Source of the DNA: Azospirillum sp. TSO22-1
Lineage (GTDB): Bacteria > Pseudomonadota > Alphaproteobacteria > Azospirillales > Azospirillaceae
Assembly (NCBI RefSeq): GCF_003116015.1
Contig: NZ_LGQZ01000072.1
Span: forward strand, 39,496 to 103,495
DNA length: 64,000 nt
Reading direction: 5' to 3'
Part shown: positions 36,834 to 45,363 of the stretch, in pieces
How the letters are laid out: every line of letters begins with the position of its first letter
Numbering within the stretch: the first letter of the stretch is position 1
Translations under genes and position numbers: made by a program
The notes under the pieces: model-generated
Told to the model about the DNA's origin: nothing
Databases searched by the model: none
Seen by the model: the letters and a program-made list of their open reading frames with translations, nothing else

Positions 36834-37622
36834 TCAGCCCACTCCAGGCGCCGTGGCGCCGCCCTGCGGATCGGGATGCGTGTGGCTCTTGAGGCCGACG
36901 CCGTCGGCTTTGACGTCGCCGCCGGTGACCTGGACGTCGCCGGTGATGGCGGCCGATTTGGCGCCACCCGAACCCGTCATGCCGCCCTGGTAGGTGAAGG
37001 CTCCCTGCACGGTGACGGCGCCGGTGAACAGCGACTGCGGGGAATCGATGGTGACCGACGGCGTCTTGACGGTGACGGACGCGTCGGCCTCCATGGTGAC
37101 GGTCCCGCCGGGCAGCACCGTCAGCGTGAAGCCGTCGGTGTGGAGCGTGATCCGAGCCGGGGCGCCGCCGGGCGGGGACCAGCCGCCGGCCGCGACGCCG
37201 CCCAGGTCCTCATGGTCGCCGGAGCCGATCCGCAGATAGGCGCCGCCGTTGTGGTGAACCTCCACCGAGCCATCCGGCGCGATCGTCCACCAGGTTCCAG
37301 AAGGATGGCGGTGCACCTCCCGGTTCTGTTCCGTGAACTCCATCTCGCCGCTGAGCGGCGGCACCCAGCCGACGACGACGGGCCCGCCGTCCACGAAGCC
37401 GACCAGGGCGAGCATGGTGCGGCCGGAGTGGTTGTAGCCGCCGGCCTCGGCCTCGCTGGCCGGCCTCGGGACGTTCGGGACGTTCCAGGACCCGGCGTCC
37501 GAGCTGGCGCCGCCGGTGGCCACCAGCACGTTGGCCGCGCGGTAGCCGTCGTCGAGGAACACCAGATCGACGCGCCGCCGCGACGGGTGGACGGCGACCA
37601 CTTGTGCGATGCGCAGGCTCAT
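36834..37622 (-). CDS. Baseplate spike protein (gpV/gp45-type, OB fold + beta-helix)
   Basis: 262 residues. The N-terminal OB-like domain (VDLVFLDDGYRAANVLVATGG) is followed by a segment with ETWW-type aromatic residues (HPSGTWWTIAPDGSVEVHHNG). A series of short Val/Thr/Gly repeats (TVTMEADASVTVKTPSVTIDS) fits a triple-stranded beta-helix needle. The C-terminus carries SHTHPDPQGG, a possible metal-binding tip. It punctures the target membrane. The ATG overlaps the hub stop by four bases. Confidence 0.82.
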   Translation of the reverse strand: MSLRIAQVVAVHPSRRRVDLVFLDDGYRAANVLVATGGASSDAGSWNVPNVPRPASEAEAGGYNHSGRTMLALVGFVDGGPVVVGWVPPLSGEMEFTEQNREVHRHPSGTWWTIAPDGSVEVHHNGGAYLRIGSGDHEDLGGVAAGGWSPPGGAPARITLHTDGFTLTVLPGGTVTMEADASVTVKTPSVTIDSPQSLFTGAVTVQGAFTYQGGMTGSGGAKSAAITGDVQVTGGDVKADGVGLKSHTHPDPQGGATAPGVG

Positions 37623-39058
37623 GTGTACGGCCCCCGGATGCCTTGCTTCCAGTACGGGTTGGAGGTGAGTTTCGACCGCTCCAGGAAACCGGTGCAGCGT
37701 TCGAGTTCGACGGCCGTCGTCCAGGTCCGCAGCGGCTTGAATTCGTGGGTGACCTTGGTGACGTAGCCTTCCGACACCAGTTCCGACACCAGTTCGCCGC
37801 GCGTCAGGCGGAGGAATCGTCCGACCTTCAGCGCCTCGCTTCCCTTCAGCGTCGCGGTGCACTCCTCGAAGGCGCTGTTGTCCCGGTTCATCTCCTTGAG
37901 CCGTTCGGCGCGCGTATGGAACCAATCGACGTACTTGGACAGGATCTGCTGCCGCTCCGCCGGCGGGGCGGTCGTCGGGTGCCTGGTGATGTCGGGGATC
38001 AGGTGCGAGAAGAATTCCATCTTCTTGGCGCCGTATAGATCCTCGCGCGAGTTGGGGTGCTCGAAATCGAGGTGTTTCCGCGTGCGCGTGGACTGCTGAT
38101 TCAGCGCCCCGTTGGTCTCCATGAGTGCCCTTTCCGGCGACACCCAGTACCAGTTGGCGATGCGCTTGTCGCCACGCCTGGCTTCCCAGCTGACGACGTC
38201 CCGGTCCTCGATGGCGACGGTCCCCGGATCGATCGCTCCCGGCATGATGAAATGGCCGCCCACGGTCTTGTAGGGCACCGGCCGGAAGCGGATGGCGGGT
38301 CCCCGGTCCTCGTCCTCCACGAACAACTCGTTCCAGGGACGGTCGGCGTAGGCCTCCATCACCTTCCACAGCGGCTGGTTCTTGTTTTCCTTGGAGGTCA
38401 TCATGCTGGGCGTGAGCGAGCCTTCCTCAACCGAGGAGTACAGCTTGAATTCGCCCACCGCTTGGCTGCTCACCGCGAACAGCTTGCGCGCGCGCGGGTT
38501 GACCACCTTGTCGACGATTTCATTCATGAATTCGCCGACCTTCATGATCTTGAGCGCCATGCCGCTGTCAGCGCGAAGCATGAAATCGGACAGGAAGTTC
38601 TTCTCGGCCACGGGGGCGATTTCATAGAACACCTGGCTCATCTCGAGGAGTTTGCCGGAGTCGTGCCCCGTGATGACCACGGTGCGTATCGGTTCGCCGT
38701 CCTTGCCCAACGACTCCTTGCGTTGCACCTGGTCGACGAAGCCGCGCATGATGAGCGGCAGGGAACCGCCGGTCGGTACCCGAGCGGCCCGGATCTCGAT
38801 CAGGTCCATGGGCTCGACCAGGGCGTATACGGTGTCCAGCCCTCTGCGCGACCGGTCGGCGAAGCTCACCGTGAAGGTGCCGGCCTCCGTCAGGTTCTTG
38901 CTTGTCGTCACCGTGCCGGCGTCGCCGTGATCGCCCAGATAATGCAGCAGGTCCAGGTCGCGTTGCGCTGCGGCATGGCGCTCCGAGACTCCGTTCCGGC
39001 GCCCCACCAGCTTGATCAGCCGGACCTGGAGTTGCGGTGTGTAGGTCGTGATCGCCAT
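37619..39058 (-). CDS. Baseplate hub protein (gpD / gp27-like)
   Basis: 479 residues, with the beta-barrel core of late-control-D/gp27 hubs (VSFADRSRRGLDTVYALVEPMDLIEIRA, then PLIMRGFVDQVQRKES). It follows the tape-measure gene and precedes the spike, the canonical order in Mu-like and P2-like tails. The true start is the ATG at 39058, which overlaps the tape-measure stop by one base; the longer open frame upstream is out-of-frame shadow of the tape measure. Confidence 0.8.
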   Translation of the reverse strand: MAITTYTPQLQVRLIKLVGRRNGVSERHAAAQRDLDLLHYLGDHGDAGTVTTSKNLTEAGTFTVSFADRSRRGLDTVYALVEPMDLIEIRAARVPTGGSLPLIMRGFVDQVQRKESLGKDGEPIRTVVITGHDSGKLLEMSQVFYEIAPVAEKNFLSDFMLRADSGMALKIMKVGEFMNEIVDKVVNPRARKLFAVSSQAVGEFKLYSSVEEGSLTPSMMTSKENKNQPLWKVMEAYADRPWNELFVEDEDRGPAIRFRPVPYKTVGGHFIMPGAIDPGTVAIEDRDVVSWEARRGDKRIANWYWVSPERALMETNGALNQQSTRTRKHLDFEHPNSREDLYGAKKMEFFSHLIPDITRHPTTAPPAERQQILSKYVDWFHTRAERLKEMNRDNSAFEECTATLKGSEALKVGRFLRLTRGELVSELVSEGYVTKVTHEFKPLRTWTTAVELERCTGFLERSKLTSNPYWKQGIRGPYT

Positions 39059-41085
39059 CAGGAAACCCCCCATGGCCGGGCCGGGCCGACCGGCGCGACC
39101 GGCAGATGCTCGACGCCCCGCACCGTGCCGTCCCGCGCCTCGTGCACGACGCGCAGTGGCGCGATCTGAAAGCTGACGCTGGTGTTCTGCGGTGCAGGCG
39201 CACTCTGCCCGCCCTCCGGCAGCGGCATGCCGACCGCCGGCCGGTCGATGGACGGGATCGAGGAGGTCTGCCCGCCTTCCGACGGTGTTAGGAAGGGAGC
39301 CTCGCTCGTGGATACGCCCGGTTTGCGGGCCGGTGGCGGCGGAACGAAGAGCGGTGGCTCGGGCGGCACCGGCGGCTTGTGGCCTGGCAGTGGCGGGTAG
39401 AACTTGCGAGCGTACTTGTTCTTCCACTCACCGACGCTCATGTCTTTCAGATAATCATTCGCATCGATCGCTTCTTTGCTCAGAATTTTTGCCATCATTT
39501 CCGTATCGGCTGCGCCCATTACCTTCGGCCCGCCGCCTGGACCAAAATGCCAAGTGGCATACAAGGACAGTGGCGTAACCGGCAGGCCAGCTCTCTCCAG
39601 AGCCGGCGCCAATTCCCTATCAACATAAAGCGAGACCATGTCACGGCTGAAGTCTCGATTGAAGCGTAGCTTCAGGAGTTCCTCATCATTCATGCCGCGA
39701 ACGCGTTCTGGTGCGTATTTTCTGGCAACACTCTTCCATGTGCCGTCGAGGAACTGGTGCCAGCCGCGAGCGGAAGAGGTCGTCGCAGCCATGTCGGTGC
39801 CGTTGCTGCTCTCCACAGCCTCCATGGACCGGGTGAAGAGAGCCTTGACTGCGTCGTAGCCAAACTTCCCCTCGACCGGGGGCTGCGCCGAGCCAGAGGC
39901 GCTACGCAACCATTCATCCCAAGTGCCTACCAGCGGAGAAGCCTGTTCATTGAGGCCAAACAGCCCTTTGCTCAGCGTCTCTAGAATCCCATTGGCGCGC
40001 GCACCACCGGTCGTTTCCATACCGGACTGCGCTGGGGTTCCGACCGTTTTCCTGCGCGGGCCCGCACCCCGTTCGCCCATTGCCATAGCGGCTGCGGTTC
40101 CTGGCATCTCCGTGCCGGTGTGGCGGAGGAGCGTCTGGTGGGGTACGTCACGCTGGTTGTCAGCGGCGGGCACGACGTCGGTGGCACCGTCCCAGTCGTG
40201 TTCCGGCCCCGGCTCCTGACGCATGGCCGGGCTAGCCGTGAGCGACCTGGCATTCCAGTGCCGGTAGGGAGCGCTTGGGGTTTCCGCCGCATCGCCGCCA
40301 GACAAGGTGGGTGTTGGTGCCCCGGCGAAGAAACCGTCCTTTGCGGTGCCGGCGAACGGCACCGAGAATGGCGCTGGCTTCTGCTCCAGAGCGGTCTCTT
40401 TCCGTAGGGCCTGCAGCACGGCCGCAGAATCAGGCTCCAGGCTGGGGGGTGGGGTGAAGTCGGCGCCGGGCCGCATCGGATCCTGGATACGGCCAGCATG
40501 CGTCCCATTCGTTGGGCTGTCCGACGCTGGGAAAGGAGGCTCGGGGAGAGCGTTCGCCAGTGGCAGGCCGAGGTCGCCGCCGTTGTCGTGGAGGGCGCGG
40601 AACAGCGCGTCGCTGGGCGACGATCCCTCCGCCACTTCCTCCGGGGCGGGTCCGGACACCGCAGTGGTCGGGACGCTGTTCAGCGGCATCGTGTAGGACA
40701 GGTCGCCCTCGGGCGTACCGTTGTCGGACGGCGGGGCGAACCGGCTTCCCTGCAGCAGGTAGCGGCCGACCGCATCGGTGTGCCGGAGGCGCTCGTTCCC
40801 GTCCGGGAAGGTCTGATCGAGGCCGGCGTACCAGGACAGCCAGTCGTCGGCCCCGGTGCCGCGCAGCGCGGCGGCCGTGCCGCCGCGGGTGACGCGCTTC
40901 AGGGTCTCGAAGTTCTCCTGAAGCCGTTGCATGTCCCCGGCCACCTCCGCCAGCGCGGGATGGGACAGGTCGAGCTCCTTGAGCGCTCTGCCTTCCTGGC
41001 CGGCAAGACGAAGCGCGGTGCGGATCCGTTCGAAGGCGGTGGCGACGCCGGCGGCGTCATCGGAAATCGGAGTGGGGATGGACAC
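39058..41085 (-). CDS. Tape-measure-position protein with lytic transglycosylase domain
   Basis: 675 residues, between the tail chaperone and the hub, where the tape-measure protein is always encoded. Residues about 410-560 resemble a soluble lytic transglycosylase: the likely catalytic Glu425 is in MEAVESSNGTDM, followed by RGWHQFLDGTWKSVARKYAP. The N-terminal 120 residues are helical, and 130-350 is Pro/Ala-rich low complexity. The classic hydrophobic helix is not visible. If it does measure length, a tail of roughly 100 nm would follow from the usual 0.15 nm per residue. It starts at a GTG directly behind a hairpin. Confidence 0.72.
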   Translation of the reverse strand: MSIPTPISDDAAGVATAFERIRTALRLAGQEGRALKELDLSHPALAEVAGDMQRLQENFETLKRVTRGGTAAALRGTGADDWLSWYAGLDQTFPDGNERLRHTDAVGRYLLQGSRFAPPSDNGTPEGDLSYTMPLNSVPTTAVSGPAPEEVAEGSSPSDALFRALHDNGGDLGLPLANALPEPPFPASDSPTNGTHAGRIQDPMRPGADFTPPPSLEPDSAAVLQALRKETALEQKPAPFSVPFAGTAKDGFFAGAPTPTLSGGDAAETPSAPYRHWNARSLTASPAMRQEPGPEHDWDGATDVVPAADNQRDVPHQTLLRHTGTEMPGTAAAMAMGERGAGPRRKTVGTPAQSGMETTGGARANGILETLSKGLFGLNEQASPLVGTWDEWLRSASGSAQPPVEGKFGYDAVKALFTRSMEAVESSNGTDMAATTSSARGWHQFLDGTWKSVARKYAPERVRGMNDEELLKLRFNRDFSRDMVSLYVDRELAPALERAGLPVTPLSLYATWHFGPGGGPKVMGAADTEMMAKILSKEAIDANDYLKDMSVGEWKNKYARKFYPPLPGHKPPVPPEPPLFVPPPPARKPGVSTSEAPFLTPSEGGQTSSIPSIDRPAVGMPLPEGGQSAPAPQNTSVSFQIAPLRVVHEARDGTVRGVEHLPVAPVGPARPWGVS

Positions 41086-41088
41086 GGT

Positions 41089-41121
41089 GCTGGCCCATGC
41101 GTTTTTGAGGCATGGGCCAGC
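41089..41121 (-). promoter_or_regulatory. 12-bp perfect hairpin touching the tape-measure start codon
   Basis: GCTGGCCCATGC and GCATGGGCCAGC pair perfectly around a 9-base loop. On the minus strand the stem ends three bases before the GTG start, and no Shine-Dalgarno is visible. It follows directly after a copy of the 13-bp element. It could regulate translation of the tape measure or protect a processed 5' end. Confidence 0.6.
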
Positions 41122-41122
41122 G

Positions 41123-41135
41123 TGCCGTCACGACC
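41123..41135 (-). promoter_or_regulatory. Shared 13-bp cluster-head element, copy 5
   Basis: Minus-strand GGTCGTGACGGCA, an exact consensus copy, 38 bp upstream of the tape-measure start and 10 bp after the stop of the frameshifted chaperone. Confidence 0.58.
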
Positions 41136-41145
41136 TGCGGACCGG

Positions 41146-41737
41146 TCACGCGTAGGTATCCGCCGCGACCTCTTCCCAGCCGTCCGGGTCCGCGTCCATC
41201 ATCGACCGCTCCATGGCCTCGACGTCCGCCTCGAAGTTGACGTTGACGACCTCGTCCTTCAGCTGCGGATCGTCGGTGAAGCGGTGCGCCCACCAGTCGA
41301 TCAGCATCTCGTCCAGGCCGGCGTCCAGGAACCGTGGGTCCGTCGGCGGCAGGCCGTACCGCCGGCGGAAGGCGAACTCCACGGTGTCGCTGAGCTCCCG
41401 GCCCCACTGGCGGGCGTTACGGTTGAGCGCCTCCGCGAAATCGCTCCTCCTCTTCCAGGAGCCTCCCGTGCACCTTGTAGAGTCCCTCCAGGTCTTCGGG
41501 GGCCAGCGGGTCCAATTCCTCGACGTCCCAGCCGTCGGGGCCGCTGACCATGAGCACGCCGATGGTGGCCATCGCCGCGGCGCTGTTCCACAGCAGCGGC
41601 TCGTCGACCGGGCCGCCCAGGATGCGCAGGGTATCGGCGTGGATCCGGAACTGGTCGCGCATGACACGGCGTCGGAAGACAAAGTCTCCGACGCCGTCCA
41701 CGCTGACCGTATAGCTGCGGTCAGTCCTGCCCATCAC
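41146..41737 (-). CDS. Tail assembly chaperone, extended product made by +1 frameshift
   Basis: Reading starts at 41737, and the zero frame ends at TAA 41417-41419. The +1 frame continues without a stop to 41146 with clear coding character (FAEALNRNARQWG..., DEMLIDWWAHRFTDD). A shift at 41437-41440 would give a 196-residue fusion. The site reads AGGAGGAG-CGA-TTT-C on the minus strand: a Shine-Dalgarno-like run three bases before TTT, which can slip to TTC with better tRNA-Phe pairing, as in the prfB (RF2) arrangement. The downstream frame has no start codon near the overlap. Tail chaperones made in two lengths by frameshifting, encoded between tube and tape measure, are a well-known feature of tailed phages. 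A one-base sequencing error is the alternative. Confidence 0.7.
41417..41737 (-). CDS. Tail assembly chaperone, short product
   Basis: The 106-residue zero-frame product, equivalent in role to lambda gpG or P2 gpE. It has a beta N-terminus (SYTVSVDGVGDFVFRRR) and helical C-terminal part. The ATG at 41737 overlaps the tail-tube stop by four bases, so it is co-translated with the tube. Confidence 0.72.
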   Translation of the reverse strand: MMGRTDRSYTVSVDGVGDFVFRRRVMRDQFRIHADTLRILGGPVDEPLLWNSAAAMATIGVLMVSGPDGWDVEELDPLAPEDLEGLYKVHGRLLEEEERFRGGAQP

Positions 41738-42156
41738 ATGGCCGTCCCGACCACGTCGAGGGCTTTGAAATCACCCTTGTTCATGACGATCTTCTGCGCC
41801 TCCACCTTCAGTTCGCCGCTCAGATAGCTGCAGCCGATGTACTTGCGCAGCAACTGGCCGGTGTCCTTCGAGTAGATGCACAGGTCGAAGACGACGCCGC
41901 GCAGGACGTCGTCGCCGTTCTGCGGGGCGACGCCCGCATCGCGGAGGTTGCCCCGGAACAGGACCATGGTGTCCACGGTCAGGGCGTGGTCGGCCTTGGT
42001 CGGGATGTGCTCCTGGACGTGGATGTCGCCGATGCCGATGGCGTCCTGGAGTCCGTAGTTGTCCTTCGCCATGACGGACTGGACGAGCCCGACCACCTTG
42101 CCGTCGAGTTCCACGGCGATGCGGTTGCCGGAATGGGTTTTCAGATTCTGGCGCAT
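41734..42156 (-). CDS. Tail tube protein
   Basis: 140 residues, the size of contractile-tail tube proteins (FII/Mu M family). It has a beta-sandwich pattern with GNRIAVELDGKVVGLVQSV at the start and RKYIGCSYLSGELKVEAQKIVMNKGDF at the end. The ATG at 42156 is chosen because it lies 14 bp after the sheath stop; the longer frame reaches into the sheath gene as shadow. It forms the inner tube driven through the target envelope. Confidence 0.85.
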   Translation of the reverse strand: MRQNLKTHSGNRIAVELDGKVVGLVQSVMAKDNYGLQDAIGIGDIHVQEHIPTKADHALTVDTMVLFRGNLRDAGVAPQNGDDVLRGVVFDLCIYSKDTGQLLRKYIGCSYLSGELKVEAQKIVMNKGDFKALDVVGTAM

Positions 42157-42170
42157 GTTGGCCTGTCTCC

Positions 42171-43889
42171 TTACGCCGCGGCCGCGGTGCCGCTGTACGG
42201 CACGACGAAGATGGACACGGGGATGAAGTTCACCGGAATCACCGGCGAGCACTGGAACTCGACGCGCAGCACATCCCCGTCCAGCTCGGCGCGGATGTTC
42301 CTGTAGGCGGGGTGTTCCTCGTCGCCGACGATGACGCCCGGGCCCTGGGGCTCCGGCCGAGCCAGCTCGCGCAGCGTCGTCTCGGCGATGGAGACGGCGC
42401 GGGACAGCACGATCGGTGAGCCCTTGGCGCCGCGCAGGACATCGAGCGCCTGTCGGACGTTGCGGGCGACGAAGTCGGTGGCGACCCCGGTCGATACCTC
42501 GACGCGGTTGTAGCTGTCGTTCACCAGCCAGGTGGAGACGCTGCGCACCACCTTGTAGCCCTTCGGTGTCTCCTCCAGGCACAGCACGCCGGCCTGGATC
42601 AGGTCGTCGGTGTCGGTCGGGTTGCGCACCTTGAACTCCAGGCCGCGGATCTTCAGCGCCTTGTTGGTCAGCGGCGTGCCGGGGTTGCTGCCGGCGAAGG
42701 CGGCGGCGATCACCGCGGCGGTCATGTACGGCGGCAGCAGCGCCAGCTTGCCGCTGGCGTCGTAGTCGTAGTGGCCGGGCCACACCAGCGACGTGCGGTC
42801 GCTGTTCAGCGCCTTCGGCAGGTCTTTGACGGCGGTGAGCGCGGTGTTGGCCGCGGGGCCGACCAGGGCGCGCCGCTCCATCCGGGCGACGTTGCTCATG
42901 TAGGCGCAGTGCGCGTCCACCGCGGCGTGGATGGCGGCGTTGCCGGTCAGCGGCACCACCCATTGCGCGTCCTCGCCCTGCAGCGTCGTCAGCGCGTTCG
43001 TCCAGTCGCCCACGACCGGGGCCGGATCGACGGCGCCGGCGAGGTAGGTCCAGTCGGCGTTCACCGGCAGGGTGCCGGCGCCGGCGGCGCGCGTCGCGGT
43101 GACGAAGCCCTCGCCGACGCCGTTCAGCCAGTCGACGACGGCCTGGAGGTTGGCGGTGACCGTGTACGCGGCGGCCTTGACGTCCTGCCCGGTGACGCCG
43201 TCCAGCCCGTTCAGGGCCGGCCTGTCCTCGGACCCGGCGATCGCCGACGCGGTGAAGCCCGCCACCGCGTTGATGCGGTCCACCAACTCGCCGACGGTCG
43301 CGAAGGACGACAGGTCGATGACCGTCGCCGTGCCGTCCACGTCGAGGGTGACGGTGGTGCTGGCGACGGCGATCGTGGCCGCCGTGCCGGTGCCGGCATA
43401 GCGGACGGTCAGCGCGTCGCGGGCGACGTTGTCCTGGCTGAAGTAGCCGTTGCCCAGCATGGTGGTGAGCTTCTTGCCGCGCACCGAGCCGGACTCGATC
43501 TTCACCTTGATCTGGTTGGCACCCAGGCCGTAGTCGTCGGAGACGAGGGTGACGACCGTCGCGTCGCCGGCGTCCTTGAGGGTGAGCGTGGCCTGCGTGG
43601 CTTGGCCGACGCGGATGGCGACGACCGTCGCCGGGGCGTTGGTTTCGGGGCTCGGGTCGAACGCCTTCTGGACGGCGGCCAGCAGTTCGCCGCCCTTGAG
43701 CACGGCGGCGGCTTCAGCCGGCGAGCCGAACTTCAGGACGGTGTTCGGCTTGCCGCCGAGGGCCTTGCCGACCAGGGCCAGGATGTTGCCGACGGTCAGG
43801 CCCTTCGGCTGCATGGCCGAGTCGTCGATCACCGACATGGTGGCCGGGGTGGTCCACAGTCGGCCGTTGAAGAAGAGACGGGAAGCCAT
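42171..43889 (-). CDS. Contractile tail sheath protein
   Basis: 572 residues. The C-terminal half has the sheath core (TDTDDLIQAGVLCLEETPKGYKVVRSVSTW and SYNRVEVSTGVATDFVARNVRQALD). The middle carries a variable insert (about 90-230), as in Mu gpL-type sheaths. It polymerises around the tube and contracts on firing. Its presence rules out a non-contractile tail. Confidence 0.92.
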   Translation of the reverse strand: MASRLFFNGRLWTTPATMSVIDDSAMQPKGLTVGNILALVGKALGGKPNTVLKFGSPAEAAAVLKGGELLAAVQKAFDPSPETNAPATVVAIRVGQATQATLTLKDAGDATVVTLVSDDYGLGANQIKVKIESGSVRGKKLTTMLGNGYFSQDNVARDALTVRYAGTGTAATIAVASTTVTLDVDGTATVIDLSSFATVGELVDRINAVAGFTASAIAGSEDRPALNGLDGVTGQDVKAAAYTVTANLQAVVDWLNGVGEGFVTATRAAGAGTLPVNADWTYLAGAVDPAPVVGDWTNALTTLQGEDAQWVVPLTGNAAIHAAVDAHCAYMSNVARMERRALVGPAANTALTAVKDLPKALNSDRTSLVWPGHYDYDASGKLALLPPYMTAAVIAAAFAGSNPGTPLTNKALKIRGLEFKVRNPTDTDDLIQAGVLCLEETPKGYKVVRSVSTWLVNDSYNRVEVSTGVATDFVARNVRQALDVLRGAKGSPIVLSRAVSIAETTLRELARPEPQGPGVIVGDEEHPAYRNIRAELDGDVLRVEFQCSPVIPVNFIPVSIFVVPYSGTAAAA

Positions 43890-43904
43890 ATGGGCAGCTC
43901 CTTA

Positions 43905-44120
43905 TCAGGCCGGGCGCGTTGCCAGTTCGGCGAAGCGGGAGTGGTAGAGGCCTTCCAGGTCGCGCAGGCGGCCGGCGGCCGCCTCGTCGTGGTGGAAGGC
44001 GGCGATCAGCTCGACGCGCTTGTCGTCCGCCGACAGGCGGGCGCAGAACTCGTCGAGAGAGACGGGGAATTCGGTCGCTTCGGCCGCCTGTATGGACGTC
44101 TGCGTCTGTGTTTTGGCCAT
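43905..44120 (-). CDS. Small phage-type protein (71 residues)
   Basis: Acidic, helix-rich (LDEFCARLSADDKRVELIAAFHHDEAAAGRLRD). It lies 15 bp upstream of the sheath gene and nine bases after the preceding gene. Small proteins of unknown function in this position occur in Mu-like tail modules; a role in sheath folding is possible but not shown. Confidence 0.6.
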   Translation of the reverse strand: MAKTQTQTSIQAAEATEFPVSLDEFCARLSADDKRVELIAAFHHDEAAAGRLRDLEGLYHSRFAELATRPA

Positions 44121-44129
44121 GGACTTGCC

Positions 44130-44966
44130 CTATCTTGAGGAAGAAACGGTGGTCTCGACATCCGTGATTTCGCCGACGACATTGCGGATGTACGACGGCG
44201 TCATGCAGGAGAACGAACCGAAGACGAGATAGAGCGGGGTCTCGCTCTGCGTGACGTCTTCGGAATCCTTTTGTGAGAACGTCACCTGCGTCAGCCCGTA
44301 CTCGGCGAAGACCGGCAGGTTGGCAGCGATGACACGGCCGATGGCGGTGCGCAGGGCGATGCGCCCGGCCGGGTCGGACGACGCCCCGACGACGCTGAGC
44401 CTGGTGCTTGACAGCCAGCCTTCGGTTTCCACCCAGCCGCCGTCGCCCAGATGCTCGTCGTCGCACAGGACCTCGCCCACCGCGCGCTCCGCCGTGGAGT
44501 TCTCCTCCACCCAGACCGAGACGCATGGGAAGACGGTTTGGCCGGACAGCGCGTGCGGAACGGTCAGCACCGGGACCGCGCCGGAGGCCGGCGCCAGCGT
44601 GCCGCGCGCCACCTCGACCGCCAGTCCCAATTCCAACCGCTCGCACAGCAGGGTCTGCGGGTCGACGGCGTCGCCCTGGTAGGTCGCGGCCGGCGTTGCC
44701 GACGCGCTGTCCCCGGCCACCCAGAAGCCGCCGACGCGGTAGTAGGGGCGATAGTGGTAGAGCGTGCCGTTGAGCAGCGCCTTGCCCTGGTCGAGCACGA
44801 CGGTATCGGTGCAGTCGTCCGCCACGGTCGCCGCGCCGGCGTCGTCCGGTCCGGTGAAGGCGTCGGCTGTCCGGCGCAGTACGCGCCATCGTTCCGCGCC
44901 CGGTGGCGGTGTGATGAAGAGTCTGAGGGCGTTGCCCGCAGAAAGGGGCTGTATGAGCGTGATCAT
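44130..44966 (-). CDS. Possible tail terminator/neck-type protein
   Basis: 278 residues, first gene of the sheath-tube cluster. A fibronectin-like N-terminal segment (NALRLFITPPPGAERWRVLRR) is followed by an alpha/beta C-terminal part (RIALRTAIGRVIAANLPVFAEYGLTQVTF) whose position just before the sheath matches tail-terminator or completion proteins. In a headless tail a terminator would still be needed to cap the tube. The ATG at 44966 is used; a GTG at 45008 lies inside the shared 13-bp element. The assignment is positional. Confidence 0.5.
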   Translation of the reverse strand: MITLIQPLSAGNALRLFITPPPGAERWRVLRRTADAFTGPDDAGAATVADDCTDTVVLDQGKALLNGTLYHYRPYYRVGGFWVAGDSASATPAATYQGDAVDPQTLLCERLELGLAVEVARGTLAPASGAVPVLTVPHALSGQTVFPCVSVWVEENSTAERAVGEVLCDDEHLGDGGWVETEGWLSSTRLSVVGASSDPAGRIALRTAIGRVIAANLPVFAEYGLTQVTFSQKDSEDVTQSETPLYLVFGSFSCMTPSYIRNVVGEITDVETTVSSSR

Positions 44967-44999
44967 GCCGGTGAACCGCGGTGTTTCATTCCGGCAGCT

Positions 45000-45012
45000 T
45001 GCCGTCACGACC
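45000..45012 (-). promoter_or_regulatory. Shared 13-bp cluster-head element, copy 4
   Basis: Minus-strand GGTCGTGACGGCA, an exact consensus copy, 33 bp upstream of the start at 44966 and 40 bp after the stop of the zinc-ribbon gene. Confidence 0.58.
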
Positions 45013-45051
45013 TGGCGCGTTGCTGAACCGACGCGCGGGCGGCTGACCGCT

Positions 45052-45363
45052 TCAGAACAGGGTCGCGGTGCCGGTGCAGCGCGGTGCCGGGGCGTCGGCG
45101 GAGGAGTCCGCCGTCTGTTGGTCGCCGCCGACGAACATGATGACGAACTCGGCCGGGTTGCTCGGCATCGGCAGCGGGTTGGGCCGGCACTGGAAGGCCC
45201 GCTTCCTGCCGCCGATGCCGCAGCCGCACAGCGTGTCGATGCCGCCGGTGACCGACTCCCCGCAGACGCTGCACCGGTGCACGGCGCCCCGCACCAGGAT
45301 GCGTCCGATGTTGCAGTGACGGCAGACGTGCTCGGTCAGCGTCCAGATCATCTCGGCGCTCAT
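45052..45363 (-). CDS. Zinc-ribbon small protein B
   Basis: 103 residues. Two CxxC pairs (CRHC and CSVC) 14 residues apart, followed by a third Cys pair (CGCG), fit a zinc ribbon like those of transcription factors. Its start overlaps the stop of zinc-ribbon protein A by four bases. It sits between the lysis genes and the tail genes, a plausible place for a regulator of late transcription. No DNA-binding activity is shown. Confidence 0.6.
   Translation of the reverse strand: MSAEMIWTLTEHVCRHCNIGRILVRGAVHRCSVCGESVTGGIDTLCGCGIGGRKRAFQCRPNPLPMPSNPAEFVIMFVGGDQQTADSSADAPAPRCTGTATLF

Noticed and set aside
41417..41461. -1 or -2 frameshift in the chaperone
   Set aside because: The downstream frame is +1. 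A -2 slip would reach the same frame, but neither GAG nor CGA re-pairs well two bases back, while TTT to TTC in the +1 direction pairs better.
32455..43889. Type VI secretion system or eCIS
   Set aside because: Sheath, gp25 and spike occur in those systems too, but tape measure, tail protein I, phage fibres, holin and endolysin are phage-type. There are no TssJLM or ClpV genes and no eCIS AAA+ ATPase.
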